Shown here one piece after another: positions 20,628 to 30,863 of a DNA stretch of 64,000 nucleotides. The DNA lies in assembly GCA_036898135.1 (NCBI GenBank), contig CM072525.1, positions 56,415,874-56,479,873 on the forward strand, written 5' to 3'. Both the position numbers and the translations under genes were made by a program. The DNA is from Oncomelania hupensis (Eukaryota; Mollusca; Gastropoda; Littorinimorpha; Pomatiopsidae). The notes under the pieces were generated by a model that saw only the letters and a list, made by a program, of their open reading frames with translations, did no database searches and was not told the DNA's origin. How positions within the stretch are numbered: the stretch's first letter is position 1; each line of letters opens with the position of its first letter.

Positions 20628-23250
20628 TTAGTCGCTCTCAGAATCAAGCTCATCATCCAGCTGAACCACAGAGTTTGTGCAGCTGACTCCACAGCATTCT
20701 CCACAAGCTATGATGCATGTAAGTCTGTGCTTTCTGCAGCTGCATCTGCCAGTGGAGCAGTCTTTCTTGCAGCAGCAGCGGATAACATTCAAAATATCCT
20801 CGGGAGCAGCTGGCTTATTAGTTGTTATTGGAAGTAACCGGCCCTCCTGTAACTTCCAACCCCAATCCACTGGTGATAGACCATGGTCTCTGTCTAGACT
20901 CAGCCACTCCTAGACTTGGTAAAATGATATGTAGGCATGGAATTCAGCTGCTGCTGCTGTTGGGGGAGCACTTTAGCTTGGATTTGTGTATGGCTTGCTG
21001 ACATGTTTTGCTGATATTTGACAACCCGCAGTTTGGTCAAGGTATCAGAACGTTTTCCACTGTACAGGTGAACATATACCCTCTCACCAGCCGCTGCAAC
21101 AGCATCATGACTTGACATCTTATCATTGAATACTCTAGCCTCATCCAGGAGCTCTCCTGAATCAAGCATCTTGACTGTGAGTGATTTTGAGATGTTGAAG
21201 GGATGAGATGTCGTGTCGCATCCACAGAATGCATGGGCAAAAAGAATGTTATTACAGACTGTTGCTCCAATGCGCTTTTGATTTGCCTTTATGTCCCACA
21301 ACTTGGTCTTCTTGTAGGAACCTGATGTAAAGAACACTATCATGCATTGTTGGTTTCCCATGGTGCAGAAGTAGAACTAGCAAGTCAGTGTCTTCTCCGA
21401 CAACAACAGTGGCCGATTCTTTTGCAGATACTAGAGCTTTGGCAATAATTATACAGTCTGCATCTCCCTTTGCATGGAATGTGACAAATTTGTTTGCCTC
21501 GAATGCTTCAGCCAAAAGATGAATAAACTGCTGTTTGTTTCCGCAGTTGGCCAAGAACATTTCCTTCGTCTCGCAGAGGATCATGTCAGGATCAAAGGCT
21601 ACATGTCTCCCAACCATGCCTTTGCTTCTTCGTAGATGGGTACCATCTTTGGTACTTGGGCCATCAACATAGCCATCGAAAATGATTGTAGCTAGTGTAT
21701 GTTTCCTAGCAACGAAGCTGACATACATCTCTGCTAGATCTTTGTAGGATGACCCTCTGGGCCATGGAAGGCGATGCAAAAGGAATCCACCATCGAGAAT
21801 GTATTTCACATTTTCTCTTGGCAAGGATGCAGTCTCATTGACAGCAGACCAGAGAAATCCTGCAAGAGTATGTTTGTTGGCTTCTCTGGGGAATCCTGTC
21901 GAATCAAACAAGGAGGCAGGTACATTGGCCAGTTCATAGTAAAACATTTCCTCGAGCCTGTTGGTATCATTCCCTGCGACTTGCACCAACCTTTGAAACA
22001 ATAACTGCAGATCCACTAGCACCATTTCCTGGCTAATAGTCACTCCAATTTTTGTCGCCATTGTGACTGCTTGATTGCTTTTCTTGAACAGCTGCAGATT
22101 GACCTGTCATCCCTTGGAGAATGCGCTGACCAATTTCAACAGCTTGGTCAGCATTGACAGATGAGTCAGCTGCTTGGCCAGTAGCAATGGACCTAAGGCT
22201 CACGTGAGCGCAAAACGGATTTCTTGATGAAAGATAGTTGATGACTGTCAAAGTGTCTTTGTGGTCTTTCTCTTGCCTTGTTTTAGAAGAATCTTTGTGC
22301 TGTTCACTTGTTGTGAACTCTCTTTTGCGTCAAGGATTGCATCCACCGGTTTGCTGTTGCACAAGCAGGCATAGAGAGAAGCCAAACAAGCCTTTGTCGT
22401 TAGCCCATTTTGCTTCTCTTGCTGTTTTGCTCTGCATCAGTGATTCCAAAAGAGCAGCAGCCTCATCCAAGTCATCATTGCCAACAGACTCTGTTATGTC
22501 AAAATATGCTTGATATATGCAGGATTATGTAGAAATGACTCTTCTTCTTGACAATCACTGTTTTCCTTCCTAGGATTGTAATCATTGGACAAAGAGTCAG
22601 GATGGAGCAACAGCAATTACAGGGAGGCACGGTGGCCTTATGGTAGAGTTTTGGCTTGCGCATCTGAAGGTCCCGGGTTCGATCCCAGGCCGGGGCATTG
22701 TGTTGTGTCCTTGGGGAGACACTTTACTCTCGTTTCCTACTCCTTCGGATGAGACTATAAACCAAGGTCTAGTCTGTGTCGCATTCATTCCATCATAACA
22801 GACTTTAAAGATCCTGACGCTCATGTCCTAGACGGGTGAGTGCCGGTGACAAGAACACACCCAGCATGCACCTAGGTCGTTCTCCCCCATCCCTGGCTGC
22901 CCAGGATTGTGCTCAGTTGTCTGGAGCGTTATTACAATGCACCAAAAGGCGGCAAGTTGGCGCCTCGGGCTGCTTGAGTTACATCCTATATCGACCAGCG
23001 CCTTGAGCAGCTCTTGAGCTGGAAAAGCGCTATATAAGAATGATAAAATAATAATAATAATGTTGAAGGCAGTGCTTACAAATATTGCACTCAATGCTGC
23101 TTCTAAATGTGCTCTAATTGCCGTGGAATAAGCCTTTCCAGCAATGATGTGACCTGCAGAATTTGCTGCCTAAACTGTCTCTATTGCCTCCTGCAAGCCT
23201 GAACCAGCCATGAGATGACCAATACTATATGCATCTATCAACCACAGGCT
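20628..23250 (-). pseudogene. FEN/XPG-like nuclease with C-terminal CXC cysteine cluster, frameshifted
   Basis: Reading leftward: AANSAGHIIAGKAYSTAIRAH (about 23180-23110), the SINE, then 22251-22040 (NPFCAHVSLRSIATGQ). After a frameshift comes the main body 22061-21330: HTLAGFLWSAVNET, YILDGGFLLHRLPWP, IIFDGYVDGPSTKD, HAKGDADCIIIAKALV and VVVGEDTDLLVLLLHH, the Asp-rich signature of the PIN/FEN fold. After another shift: NNILFAHAFCGCDTTSHPF. The end (20870-20628) has CCCKKDCSTGRCSCRK and CGECCGVSC, a CXC-like zinc cluster. At least two frameshifts and an in-frame stop near 23180 disable it. Likely part of the mobile element's transposition protein. Confidence 0.7.
22623..23062 (+). mobile_element. 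tRNA-derived SINE
   Basis: The head GGAGGCACGGTGGCCTTATG contains an A box near 22631-22644 and a B box GGGTTCGATCCC at 22675-22686, an RNA polymerase III internal promoter. The body carries GTGTCCTTGGGGAGACAC, a block common in aquatic-animal SINEs. The tail has AAAGCGCTATATAAGAA followed by ATA/AAT repeats to 23062. It interrupts the nuclease gene of the Academ-like element. The antisense frame PRPGIEPGTF is a translation of the promoter and not a gene. Confidence 0.85.
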
Positions 23251-23573
23251 CTGAAGTCTTTTCTTTCCCCTCCTACATACGTACGTAGTATAGTATGTAA
23301 TTGAGGTCTACGAGAGACGAGACTTCCCAGCCTGTGTATCAACACTGCCATTGACATTGTCACGTACGCACATTCCTAACGTCATGCAGAACAATCTGGG
23401 CGGTAAAAATGGGGGTTCCCCAGTGCATTCGCATAAAAAAATAGTTCGCTTTAAAAAGTTAAAATAAACATATTCATACCCCTTCGATTCCGTGGGACTT
23501 TTCTTCAGTTGTAAACACAACTTTAAAGAGTAAATTAGAATATAAATCATTTTTATAGGATTTACTTACTTTA

Positions 23574-23702
23574 ATGAATGATAATAATAATAATAATGCA
23601 GGATGCTATACGCGCCTTTCCCCAAATCATTCAGGCTCAAAGCGCGGCGATCTATACCAACATACACGCTCACCTGTCTCATTCACTTTCAAAAAGCCTG
23701 TT
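23574..23702 (-). repeat. Second SINE-like tail, minus strand
   Basis: Minus strand reads GCGCTTTGAGCC, GGAAAGGCGCGTATAG and then ATT repeats (23580-23598 on the plus strand as AAT). This resembles the 3' tail of the SINE at 22623 in opposite orientation; the head is missing. Confidence 0.5.
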
Positions 23703-23713
23703 GGATTGGACTA

Positions 23714-25205
23714 TCCTGCTTGTAGCAATTCCGCTGGGTATGTTGTCCACTCCAGCTGATTTTCCTTTCTTCAGCGATTGCACTGCTGCCTCAACTTCTT
23801 CCCGGAGAATTGGGAGGATTTCTTCTTCTTCTCTGTTCTCGGGACATGCTAGAACTGATGGGTCTCCATTTGGTGTATGGTTGTAAAGGTCAGAGCAGTA
23901 CTCTGTCCATCTGTTCAAGACTTCTTGTTCTTCTGTAAGGCATATGCCAGACTTGCTTTGGATCGTGGAGACTTTGGGCTGTTTAACACTTGTCAGCCGC
24001 TTCACAGTCTGGTAAGCCTTCTTGCTGTTCTTGTTCAGACTGTTCTCAATTTCCTGGCATTGATCTTCTATCCAGTTCTCCTTTGCTGTGCGCATGCCTT
24101 TTCGGATGTCATTGTTGATTTTTCGGTAGACAACAGCTCCCTGTGAGGTGTTCTTTTTCTGCTTTATCTCTCTTCGTTTATCACACAGATCCAAAAGTTC
24201 AGGCGTGATCCACGGCTTCTTCTTTAGTTGGTGCTTGCCAAGGATCTCAGTGGCGGCATCTGTTACAGCTGAGTTGAAAGTGGTGGTCATGGTGTTGACA
24301 TCTACTTCACCAGCCCCCAAAATGAGCAGTGGTGCAAATTTCCCTCCAATTGTGGCCTGAAATAGTTCTGCCACCTCCGGGTCTTGCAGTTTGTCCAGGT
24401 CGAACTTCAGTCTAGTGCACTTTGCTGTATTTACTCTCTTCAAGTGGAGCCGGAAAGACATCATCACGAGATCGTGGTCACTTCCGATGTCTGCTCCTGG
24501 AAAAGTGCGTGTCCTGCCAATGTTAATGCTTGATCTGAAGCATTTCTTGACCATGATGTAGTCAATCTGGTTGTGATGCACCCCACCGGGACTGTGCCAT
24601 GTCCATCGTCTGGAGTTTTTGTGGAAACCAAGCGTGTTTGCCAGTACCAGATTGTTGTATCTGGCAAACTCCAAGAGTCTCAGACCCCTATCATTTGTCT
24701 CGTTGCAGTGGGGTCCACATGTGTCTCCCCAGTTGTGGTGCGCATCTTGGCCAACCTTGGCATTCCAGTCGCCTTGCACTATGACTATGTCCTTCGTCGG
24801 CACTTGGTCAAGGACTGCCTGTAGATTTTCATAAAAATCCTCCACTTCGCTGTCGTTATAGTCTGAAGTTGGGGCATAGGCCTGGATGATGGTGATGTTG
24901 AAAGGGGCTGCTCTCAGACGGATGGTAATGAGTCTACTGGAGACTGGGCGGCAACTCACGACAGTGACTAGAATGTTCTTGTGGACCAAGAATCCAACGC
25001 TGTGTTCGTGCCTGTCATCTCTACCGCTGAAATAGAGCTTGTGGCCTTTGTCGGTCGTTGTTTGACCTAGGCCTTTCCAGCGCAGTTCGCTGATACCTAG
25101 AACGTTCCATCGATAGTGGTCCAGCTCATGGGCCAGTTCTTCTAATTTTCCTTCCGCAGTTAGGGTCCTGACATTCCAGGTTCCTGTGACGATGTTGTTT
25201 CTCGT
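23714..25205 (-). pseudogene. RTE LINE copy 2, endonuclease part
   Basis: Open from the 5' end (25205, ACGAGAAACAAC) through GTWNVRTL, GISELRWKG, APTSDY, QGDWNAKVG, NQIDYIMV and GSDHDLVMMSF to KSAGVDNIP, then broken by an extra G at about 23738. Very similar to the complete copy. The 5' base is identical to copy 1. Upstream of 25205 the frame is P-element transposase, so the LINE entered the transposase just after NGQISKI. Confidence 0.9.
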
Positions 25206-25212
25206 GCGGATC

Positions 25213-26237
25213 TTGCTAATTTGTCCATTTGTTGCTATGCCATTCAAAATCCCCCCAGAGAATGCAACTGTTGAGAGAATTTTTACTTCATCGACCAACA
25301 AAAACACATTCTTTTGCTGATCTTTTTGCAGTTTCTGAAAAGTTTTATCCAACAATTTGTCAATATTCACAGATGATATTATGGCTTGCAGCTTTCTCTT
25401 GGATGGCAACACTAAATACTCTCTTAAAAGTTCATAATTACATTTGGGAAATGATTCTACAGCAAAGCAATAGTCTCATTGAAAAGTGTTTTGAAGTTAG
25501 CTGTTGGAGTTGATGCATAAAGAAATATAATTTTTTTTGTGTCTTCTTGTTGTCATTTAGTTCTTGATCCTGTAGCATTGTCACAACTTTCTTAATCAGA
25601 TCATCCACAGGAATGTCATAATTTTGAGACAAACGCACAGCCTCAAAAAACTGAATATGAAGCAAATCCATTATTTGAGTTGAGAATTTTGACAAGTGGT
25701 ACATGGATACCATTCGTGAAAGCAGTGGAGAGCACAAGGTTGGTTTATTTTCAACTATCACAGTCAGTTTACATTCTTGATATTCCTTTGTCATGAAAAC
25801 ACAAACAAATTTATCCCCAGATCTAGAAATAATCATATTATCATACTTCTTATGCAACTCTTTGTCAGGAGCAAATTCAAAAAATGAAGTGATCCTATCT
25901 TTCCTCAGAAAGTGCTTCAGTTGTTGGTCTTCTAGATTTGTAAGGCGGGGTGGAGGCTTTGCAGTAGGCAAATAAGAAGAAGGAACATCAAAGATGCTAG
26001 GAAGAACTGCTGGTCGAGTGGAACCACCTGGGATTTTGATCATGGGAGGATTTGAAGGCCAATGTTTCTCACAGATAAAAAAAACTTTGCAGGATCAAGA
26101 ACAAAATTCTCACATGGCGGCAAGACATCCAACCATTTCTTTCTTTCTGACTCCTCTCTGGGCACTTTAAACACACGGCACTTATTAGCATCATTATAAT
26201 TGCCTTTGCAATTCACTATACCACATTTATTAGTCAT
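25213..26237 (-). pseudogene. P-element transposase, THAP domain and catalytic start
   Basis: ATG at 26237. MTNKCGIVNCKGNYN, VFKVPREESERKKWLDVLPP and, after a one-base shift in a T run near 26075, FFICEKHWPSNPP make a complete C2CH THAP DNA-binding domain. The middle (26043-25438) is helical and rich in charged residues. After a further frameshift near 25440 comes REYLVLPSKRKLQAI, then NVFLLVDEVKILSTVAFSGG, the first catalytic Asp region of P transposases, followed by the LINE. The protein would bind the element's ends through THAP and cut by a DDE-type reaction. Two frameshifts and the LINE make it inactive. Confidence 0.82.
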
Positions 26238-26523
26238 GTTGATGAAATACAGGCTAGCAAACTTAAAAACAATCTCAGCGAAGTAGAATTTCACAACCAA
26301 ACTTCGCCTTTTTTCTGTTCTAAACATACGCTTTGAAAAATAGTGAGAAATTGCTGGGTTATTTAAAAACGTATTAGTGGCTATTAGTTCTTTATTTGTC
26401 ATTGCATAAACTAAAAATGACATAAACCATTTATTTCAAATTTTTTTTATAATTTACTTCATATCACTGCACCAGGGCAAAGTGATGTAGTGCGAAAAGT
26501 AGCCTCGGACGCTAGTACAGAAA

Positions 26524-26585
26524 CTGGCCTTTACTAGCAAAAGCAGAACACAGAGTGTGCGTGTCCTTTCATTTAGTAGTCCTTG
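26524..26585. repeat. Right terminal inverted repeat of the P element
   Basis: Complement of 18459-18510, ending CTTTCATTTAGTAGTCCTTG. Target duplication GTAGTATT at 26586-26593. Confidence 0.88.
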
Positions 26586-26593
26586 GTAGTATT

Positions 26594-27172
26594 ATAAAAG
26601 GTATCCAAATCAACACATGTGACACTGATAGTCCAGACCTACTATATTTACACCAACAGTCTAGATCTGCTTTATTTTATTTTGACACAACTGTCACTTG
26701 CCACTGACATGACCCTGCCAATTGTAACCGACTGGGGTAATACTAAAATATGAATAACTAATGTCTATATACTCAATCTATCTGCATATCAAATTTACTT
26801 ATGGCTGCATGTTCGATTTCATTCATACCCACACATCGGCCATCTAACATACCAAGGGAGCCCACACAGTAATAATAGTATGCTTACTTTCTGACTATAT
26901 ATTCATACAACACTCGCATAAGACAAAACTATCAAGACAATAAACATCTATTCTTTCAATACACAGATCTAAAATAAAATTATCCACCAACTACAAAAAT
27001 TATGATACTAATATTAATGCCGGCGTCTAATACTAACACAATAAATAATTAGTGTGCACACACACACACACACACACAAACTACACAAAATAGGGCCCAA
27101 AAGAAAAGAATATATTTTCAATTAGTCCATCAGTTCGCTTCTTGTCCTTTTCGAATCCTTGTTGCCCATGCT
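26594..27172. other. AT-rich spacer with a CA microsatellite
   Basis: 27056-27078 is a CA dinucleotide run. No ORF or other signal. Confidence 0.7.
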
Positions 27173-27827
27173 ACGGGTAAATAGATATTTTTTTATACGT
27201 ATTTTATGAAGAGGAAAAGGTTCTAGATCTAGTCATTTTTTGTTCATACCTATATGTTTGAATGTTCTTTCGGGAAACTAATTGTGTTATGATTTTTATT
27301 TGTAACTAGCTAACCTAGTGAAAGAGAAAGATTCTAGATCTATTCATTTTGTTCACAGGGCTATGTTTGAATGTTGTTTTCAGAATTTGTGTTATGCCTT
27401 TTATTTGTAAGCTAACTTAATATAACCATATTGAAGCTATGATGTATACTATTTAGAAAAACCGAAGTCAACATTTTATTTACATTCAGATCTATCTCTG
27501 GTGTTTTTGTTGGCTTCTATTTATTTTCTCATATACAGAAAATACTAAATAGTATACATCATAGCTTCAATATGGTTATATTAAGTTAGCTTACAAATAA
27601 AAGGCATAACACAAATTCTGAAAACAACATTCAAACATAGCCCTGTGAACAAAATGAATAGATCTAGAATCTTTCTCTTTCACTAGGTTAGCTAGTTACA
27701 AATAAAAATCATAACACAATTAGTTTCCCGAAAGAACATTCAAACATATAGGTATGAACAAAAAATGACTAGATCTAGAACCTTTTCCTCTTCATAAAAT
27801 ACGTATAAAAAATATCTATTTACCCGT
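27173..27827. repeat. 284-bp near-perfect inverted repeat with 88-bp loop
   Basis: 27173-27456 is the reverse complement of 27545-27827 with, by eye, only a one-base difference in a T run near 27190 and its partner near 27810. The loop 27457-27544 is unrelated. No coding capacity. Transcription from either side would give a long double-stranded hairpin. The outer flanks show no obvious target duplication. Confidence 0.92.
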
Positions 27828-29012
27828 TCTCTGCCAACGGAGATTATTCCTGCATTTTGTTTCTAGAACATAACGGACGATAGAGAGCGACTGCGTCATG
27901 TGACAAACTCATTCTAAATACTGCGCAATCACAGGCGCATCAATCTAAGTACTGCGCAATCACAGGCGCATCAACATATATATTTATACACACAAAATGT
28001 TTTGTAACGGGCGGCGTTAGAAAATGTGCGATCCGTTACACCAATAATATCCACAGGTTCACAAACACTTTGCTTTGATATTTGAAAACTGCGTATGCTG
28101 TTAAGCTATTTCTGCCATAGAAATAATATCCTTATCACTTCCAACAGCATTCCGTTATTTACGCCTAAACAACGATCTTAGTATCACCAGTTTCCACAGA
28201 CATAGATGTTCGCTACACTAGCGAAAACCACCAAAGTATTACTACGTCCTTCTACTCTAGTAGATGGCAAAGAAGTGACATTTGTTATTGCACTTGCAAA
28301 TCCTATCGCTCACCTTTCTTCAAAACTCGCACTCTGCACGGACTACACGGATAAAAACTAATATCCATGCCATAATAGCCATGCTAGGTCATTCTCTACA
28401 AATACCATCCTAGCAGAATTATTCTGTTCATTGGTGAAACTCAAAGTAAACAAACACGTGTTTATTATATCAGTGTAATTTATTTCCCAGACTTTTTACA
28501 TTATATATTACATTGTCATTTTATACGTGACAGATGCACTAAAACGGATACCCGCACTACTAAAAAATGCGTCATCGCCATCGTCATCATCATCACCATT
28601 ATCATAATATGTGAGTACTATTTATTTATTCACACAAACAAGACACAAACAAAACACCTTCTCAGACACACTTTTTGTCTGTGTATTTGTTCGTATTTTT
28701 CTCACATGCACATAAAATGCAAATGCATGATTTTGCTTATTATTGGTCTATGTCCTGCATGGATCATGAAATGATTGTAAACTTTGTATGTGTTTTGTTT
28801 TGTTTTCAATAATCAGTATTTCTTTACTTTCTTTACTGTCTTTGTAGCATGTGTGAATTCCGCATTATTGTATTTTATCAGTTTTCCACACTGATTTCTT
28901 CTACTTGTAACTTTGTTATGTGTTTATCATGTTCAAGTATGCCTTGTATCATGCGCATGCTTGTTTTTCTTTTTTTTAAATGAAAACTGTATGTGTTGTA
29001 CATAGATGTATA
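27828..29012. other. Spacer with a short 30-bp direct repeat
   Basis: TACTGCGCAATCACAGGCGC occurs twice at about 27918 and 27950. GTAACGGGCGGCG at 28003 faces CGATCCGTTAC at 28028, a small hairpin. 28560-28610 is CAT-rich. No gene seen. Confidence 0.55.
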
Positions 29013-29689
29013 CAGGGGGTCCTCGAGTTACAACGTTGATCTGTTCGTTGGACGCGTCATAACCCGATTTCATCGTAAGTCGGAACATAAAGAAAAATAC
29101 CTGTACTGTACGTACAGTGCTATGTACTGTACTGTAACTGTTAATGACATATGATAAAACACGTGAGAGAGATAGACGGCATAAACAACCAAAATGGCGT
29201 ATGTGCGTGCCTTCATGCAAAAGCTGGTACTCATACAACACTCGTCAATCAGGGACCTCAATTCACACATAAGCGATAACGCGCACGAGTCATGAAGATT
29301 ATGGGATGTCCTTTAATGTTGAAAGCAAGATACGATAATAACTGCGTTTAACCAAAGTTCATGCCAAACAAAACATATACCGTAGTCCACTAAACAGTCA
29401 TGACCATCAATGTGCGGTAAAAAACAAGGTCAAGGAAGAAAAACAAAATCATAAGACATTGTATAAAAAAATAACAAACATTATCATAAACAACCATCTT
29501 TACCATAATATTTTCCTTTAACTACAAAACACAGATTCAAGACTAACATACTAACACGTTCCGAGCTATAATCAAAAACCTATACAAAGAACAGCTGCTT
29601 GTCAGAATAAAACATAAACGTTTAAAAACAAAACATTTAGACGGCCCCAAAAGGCAACAACATTCGGCTGAGGTCACTTAATACCCAGA

Positions 29690-30565
29690 CACGAAAACGT
29701 TAAGCTTACAGTATTCGTTCAACTTTAGTACTGCATGCTAAGGCTAGACACACACTACGAAAACGTTAAGCTTACAGTATTCGTTCAACTTTAATACTGC
29801 ATGCTAAGGTTAGACACACACTCAGCATCTAAGCACTCAAATGACCCTGGGCACAACACATGCTAGGTGCTGTGCCTGTCATGCTTAAACAACTGAAACA
29901 AACAAACTTTGGCTGAGGTCACTTACGCAGACATGAAAACGTTAAGCTTACAGTATTCATTCAACTTTAATACTGCATGCTTAGGCTAGACACACACTAC
30001 GAAAACGTTAAGCTTACAGCATTCGTTCAACTTTAATACTGCATGCTAGACTAGACACACACTATGAAAACGTTAAGCCTACAGTATTCGTTCGTCTTTA
30101 ATACTGCATGCTAGACTAGACACACACTCAGCATCTAAGCACTCAAATGACCCTGGGCACAACACACGCTAGGTGCTGTGCCTGTCATGCTTAAACAACT
30201 GAAACAAACAAAATTCTGCTGAGGTCACTTAATTACCCAGACACGAAAACGTTAAGCTTACAGTATTCATTCAACTTTAATACTGGATGCTAGACTAGAC
30301 ACACACTCAGCATCTAAGCACTCAAATGACCCTGGGCACAACACACGCTAGGTGCTGTGCCTGTCATGCTTAAACAACTGAAACAAACAAAATTCTGCTG
30401 AGGTCACTTAATTACCCAGACACGAAAACGTTACGCTTACAGTATTCATTCAACTTTAATACTGCATGCTAGACTAGACACACACTCAGCATCTAAGCAC
30501 TCAAATGACCCTGGGCACAACACACGCTAGGTGCTGTGCCTGTCATGCTTAAACAACTGAAAACA
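29690..30565. repeat. Composite satellite: 64-bp and 116-bp modules
   Basis: A 64-bp module (GAAAACGTTAAGCTTACAGT through CTAGACACACACT) starts near 29693, 29757, 29934, 29999, 30063, 30243 and 30424. A 116-bp module (CTCAGCATCTAAGCACTCAA through AACTGAAACAAACAAA) follows singly or after two or three short modules, giving a higher-order period near 180 bp. It sits in the left arm of the TIR element. 30566-30863 is plain spacer. Confidence 0.85.
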
Positions 30566-30863
30566 AACAAAAACGTTACAATACACAAAGACAAAGACAA
30601 ACCCCCTTATCATTTACATCGTTAAAGGGTTACATTTAAAATTGACACTAAAAAGTCTAATAAACCTTAGCACAAAATAAACCTTTCCAATCCAAGTTGG
30701 CTACTTTTACAAAACTTAATAGTATTGGCCCAAAAGAACACTAATAGAGGCCAAAATATGACAAACTGATTATGAATCCATTCATATGGTGGAAAACACC
30801 TCACAAAATTATCCACAATGGTCAAATTAAAATAGAAAAAGACAACATAAAAGAAAGAAAAAC

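Larger units (their letters stand above)
20129..23713 (-). mobile_element. Academ-like DNA transposon inside the RTE LINE
   Basis: The RTE frame stops at 20128 (CTTCTCC) and resumes at 23714 (TCCTGCTTG); the complete copy has CTTCTCCTCCTGCTTG. The inserted 3585 bp start TAGTCCAGTCC and end GGATTGGACTA, a short imperfect inverted repeat, with a 3-bp TCC duplication. It encodes a FEN/XPG-like nuclease and a cysteine cluster. Academ transposons are known for an XPG nuclease, a Cys8 finger and 3-4 bp duplications, which fits. The TIR is short, and the element is much smaller than complete Academ elements, so the superfamily call is inference. Confidence 0.6.
18459..26585 (-). mobile_element. P-superfamily (THAP-type) DNA transposon, 8.1 kb with nested insertions
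   Basis: Left end CAAGGACTACTAAATGAAAG and the complementary right end form inverted repeats of about 60 bp that resume after a short unmatched stretch (GTTCTGC, TTTGCTAG, AAGGCCA). They are flanked by GTAGTTTT at 18451-18458 and GTAGTATT at 26586-26593, a 7/8 match to the 8-bp duplication expected for P elements. Transposase pieces run on the minus strand: THAP domain and catalytic start at 26237-25213, C-terminal part at 19563-18974. An RTE LINE separates them, and an Academ-like element with a SINE separates the LINE halves. Original P sequence is about 2.5 kb. Confidence 0.88.

Noticed and set aside
22597..22824. Minus-strand ORF containing PRPGIEPGTFRC
   Set aside because: Antisense translation of the SINE's tRNA-like promoter, a well-known false protein.
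23679..25412. Continuous 577-codon minus-strand ORF taken as one protein
   Set aside because: A chance fusion of P transposase (25412-25213) with the RTE endonuclease (from 25205), ending in Academ-like terminal sequence.
29690..30565. Regular repeats that could suggest a CRISPR array
   Set aside because: The units are contiguous satellite modules without unique spacers of constant length, in a eukaryotic context.
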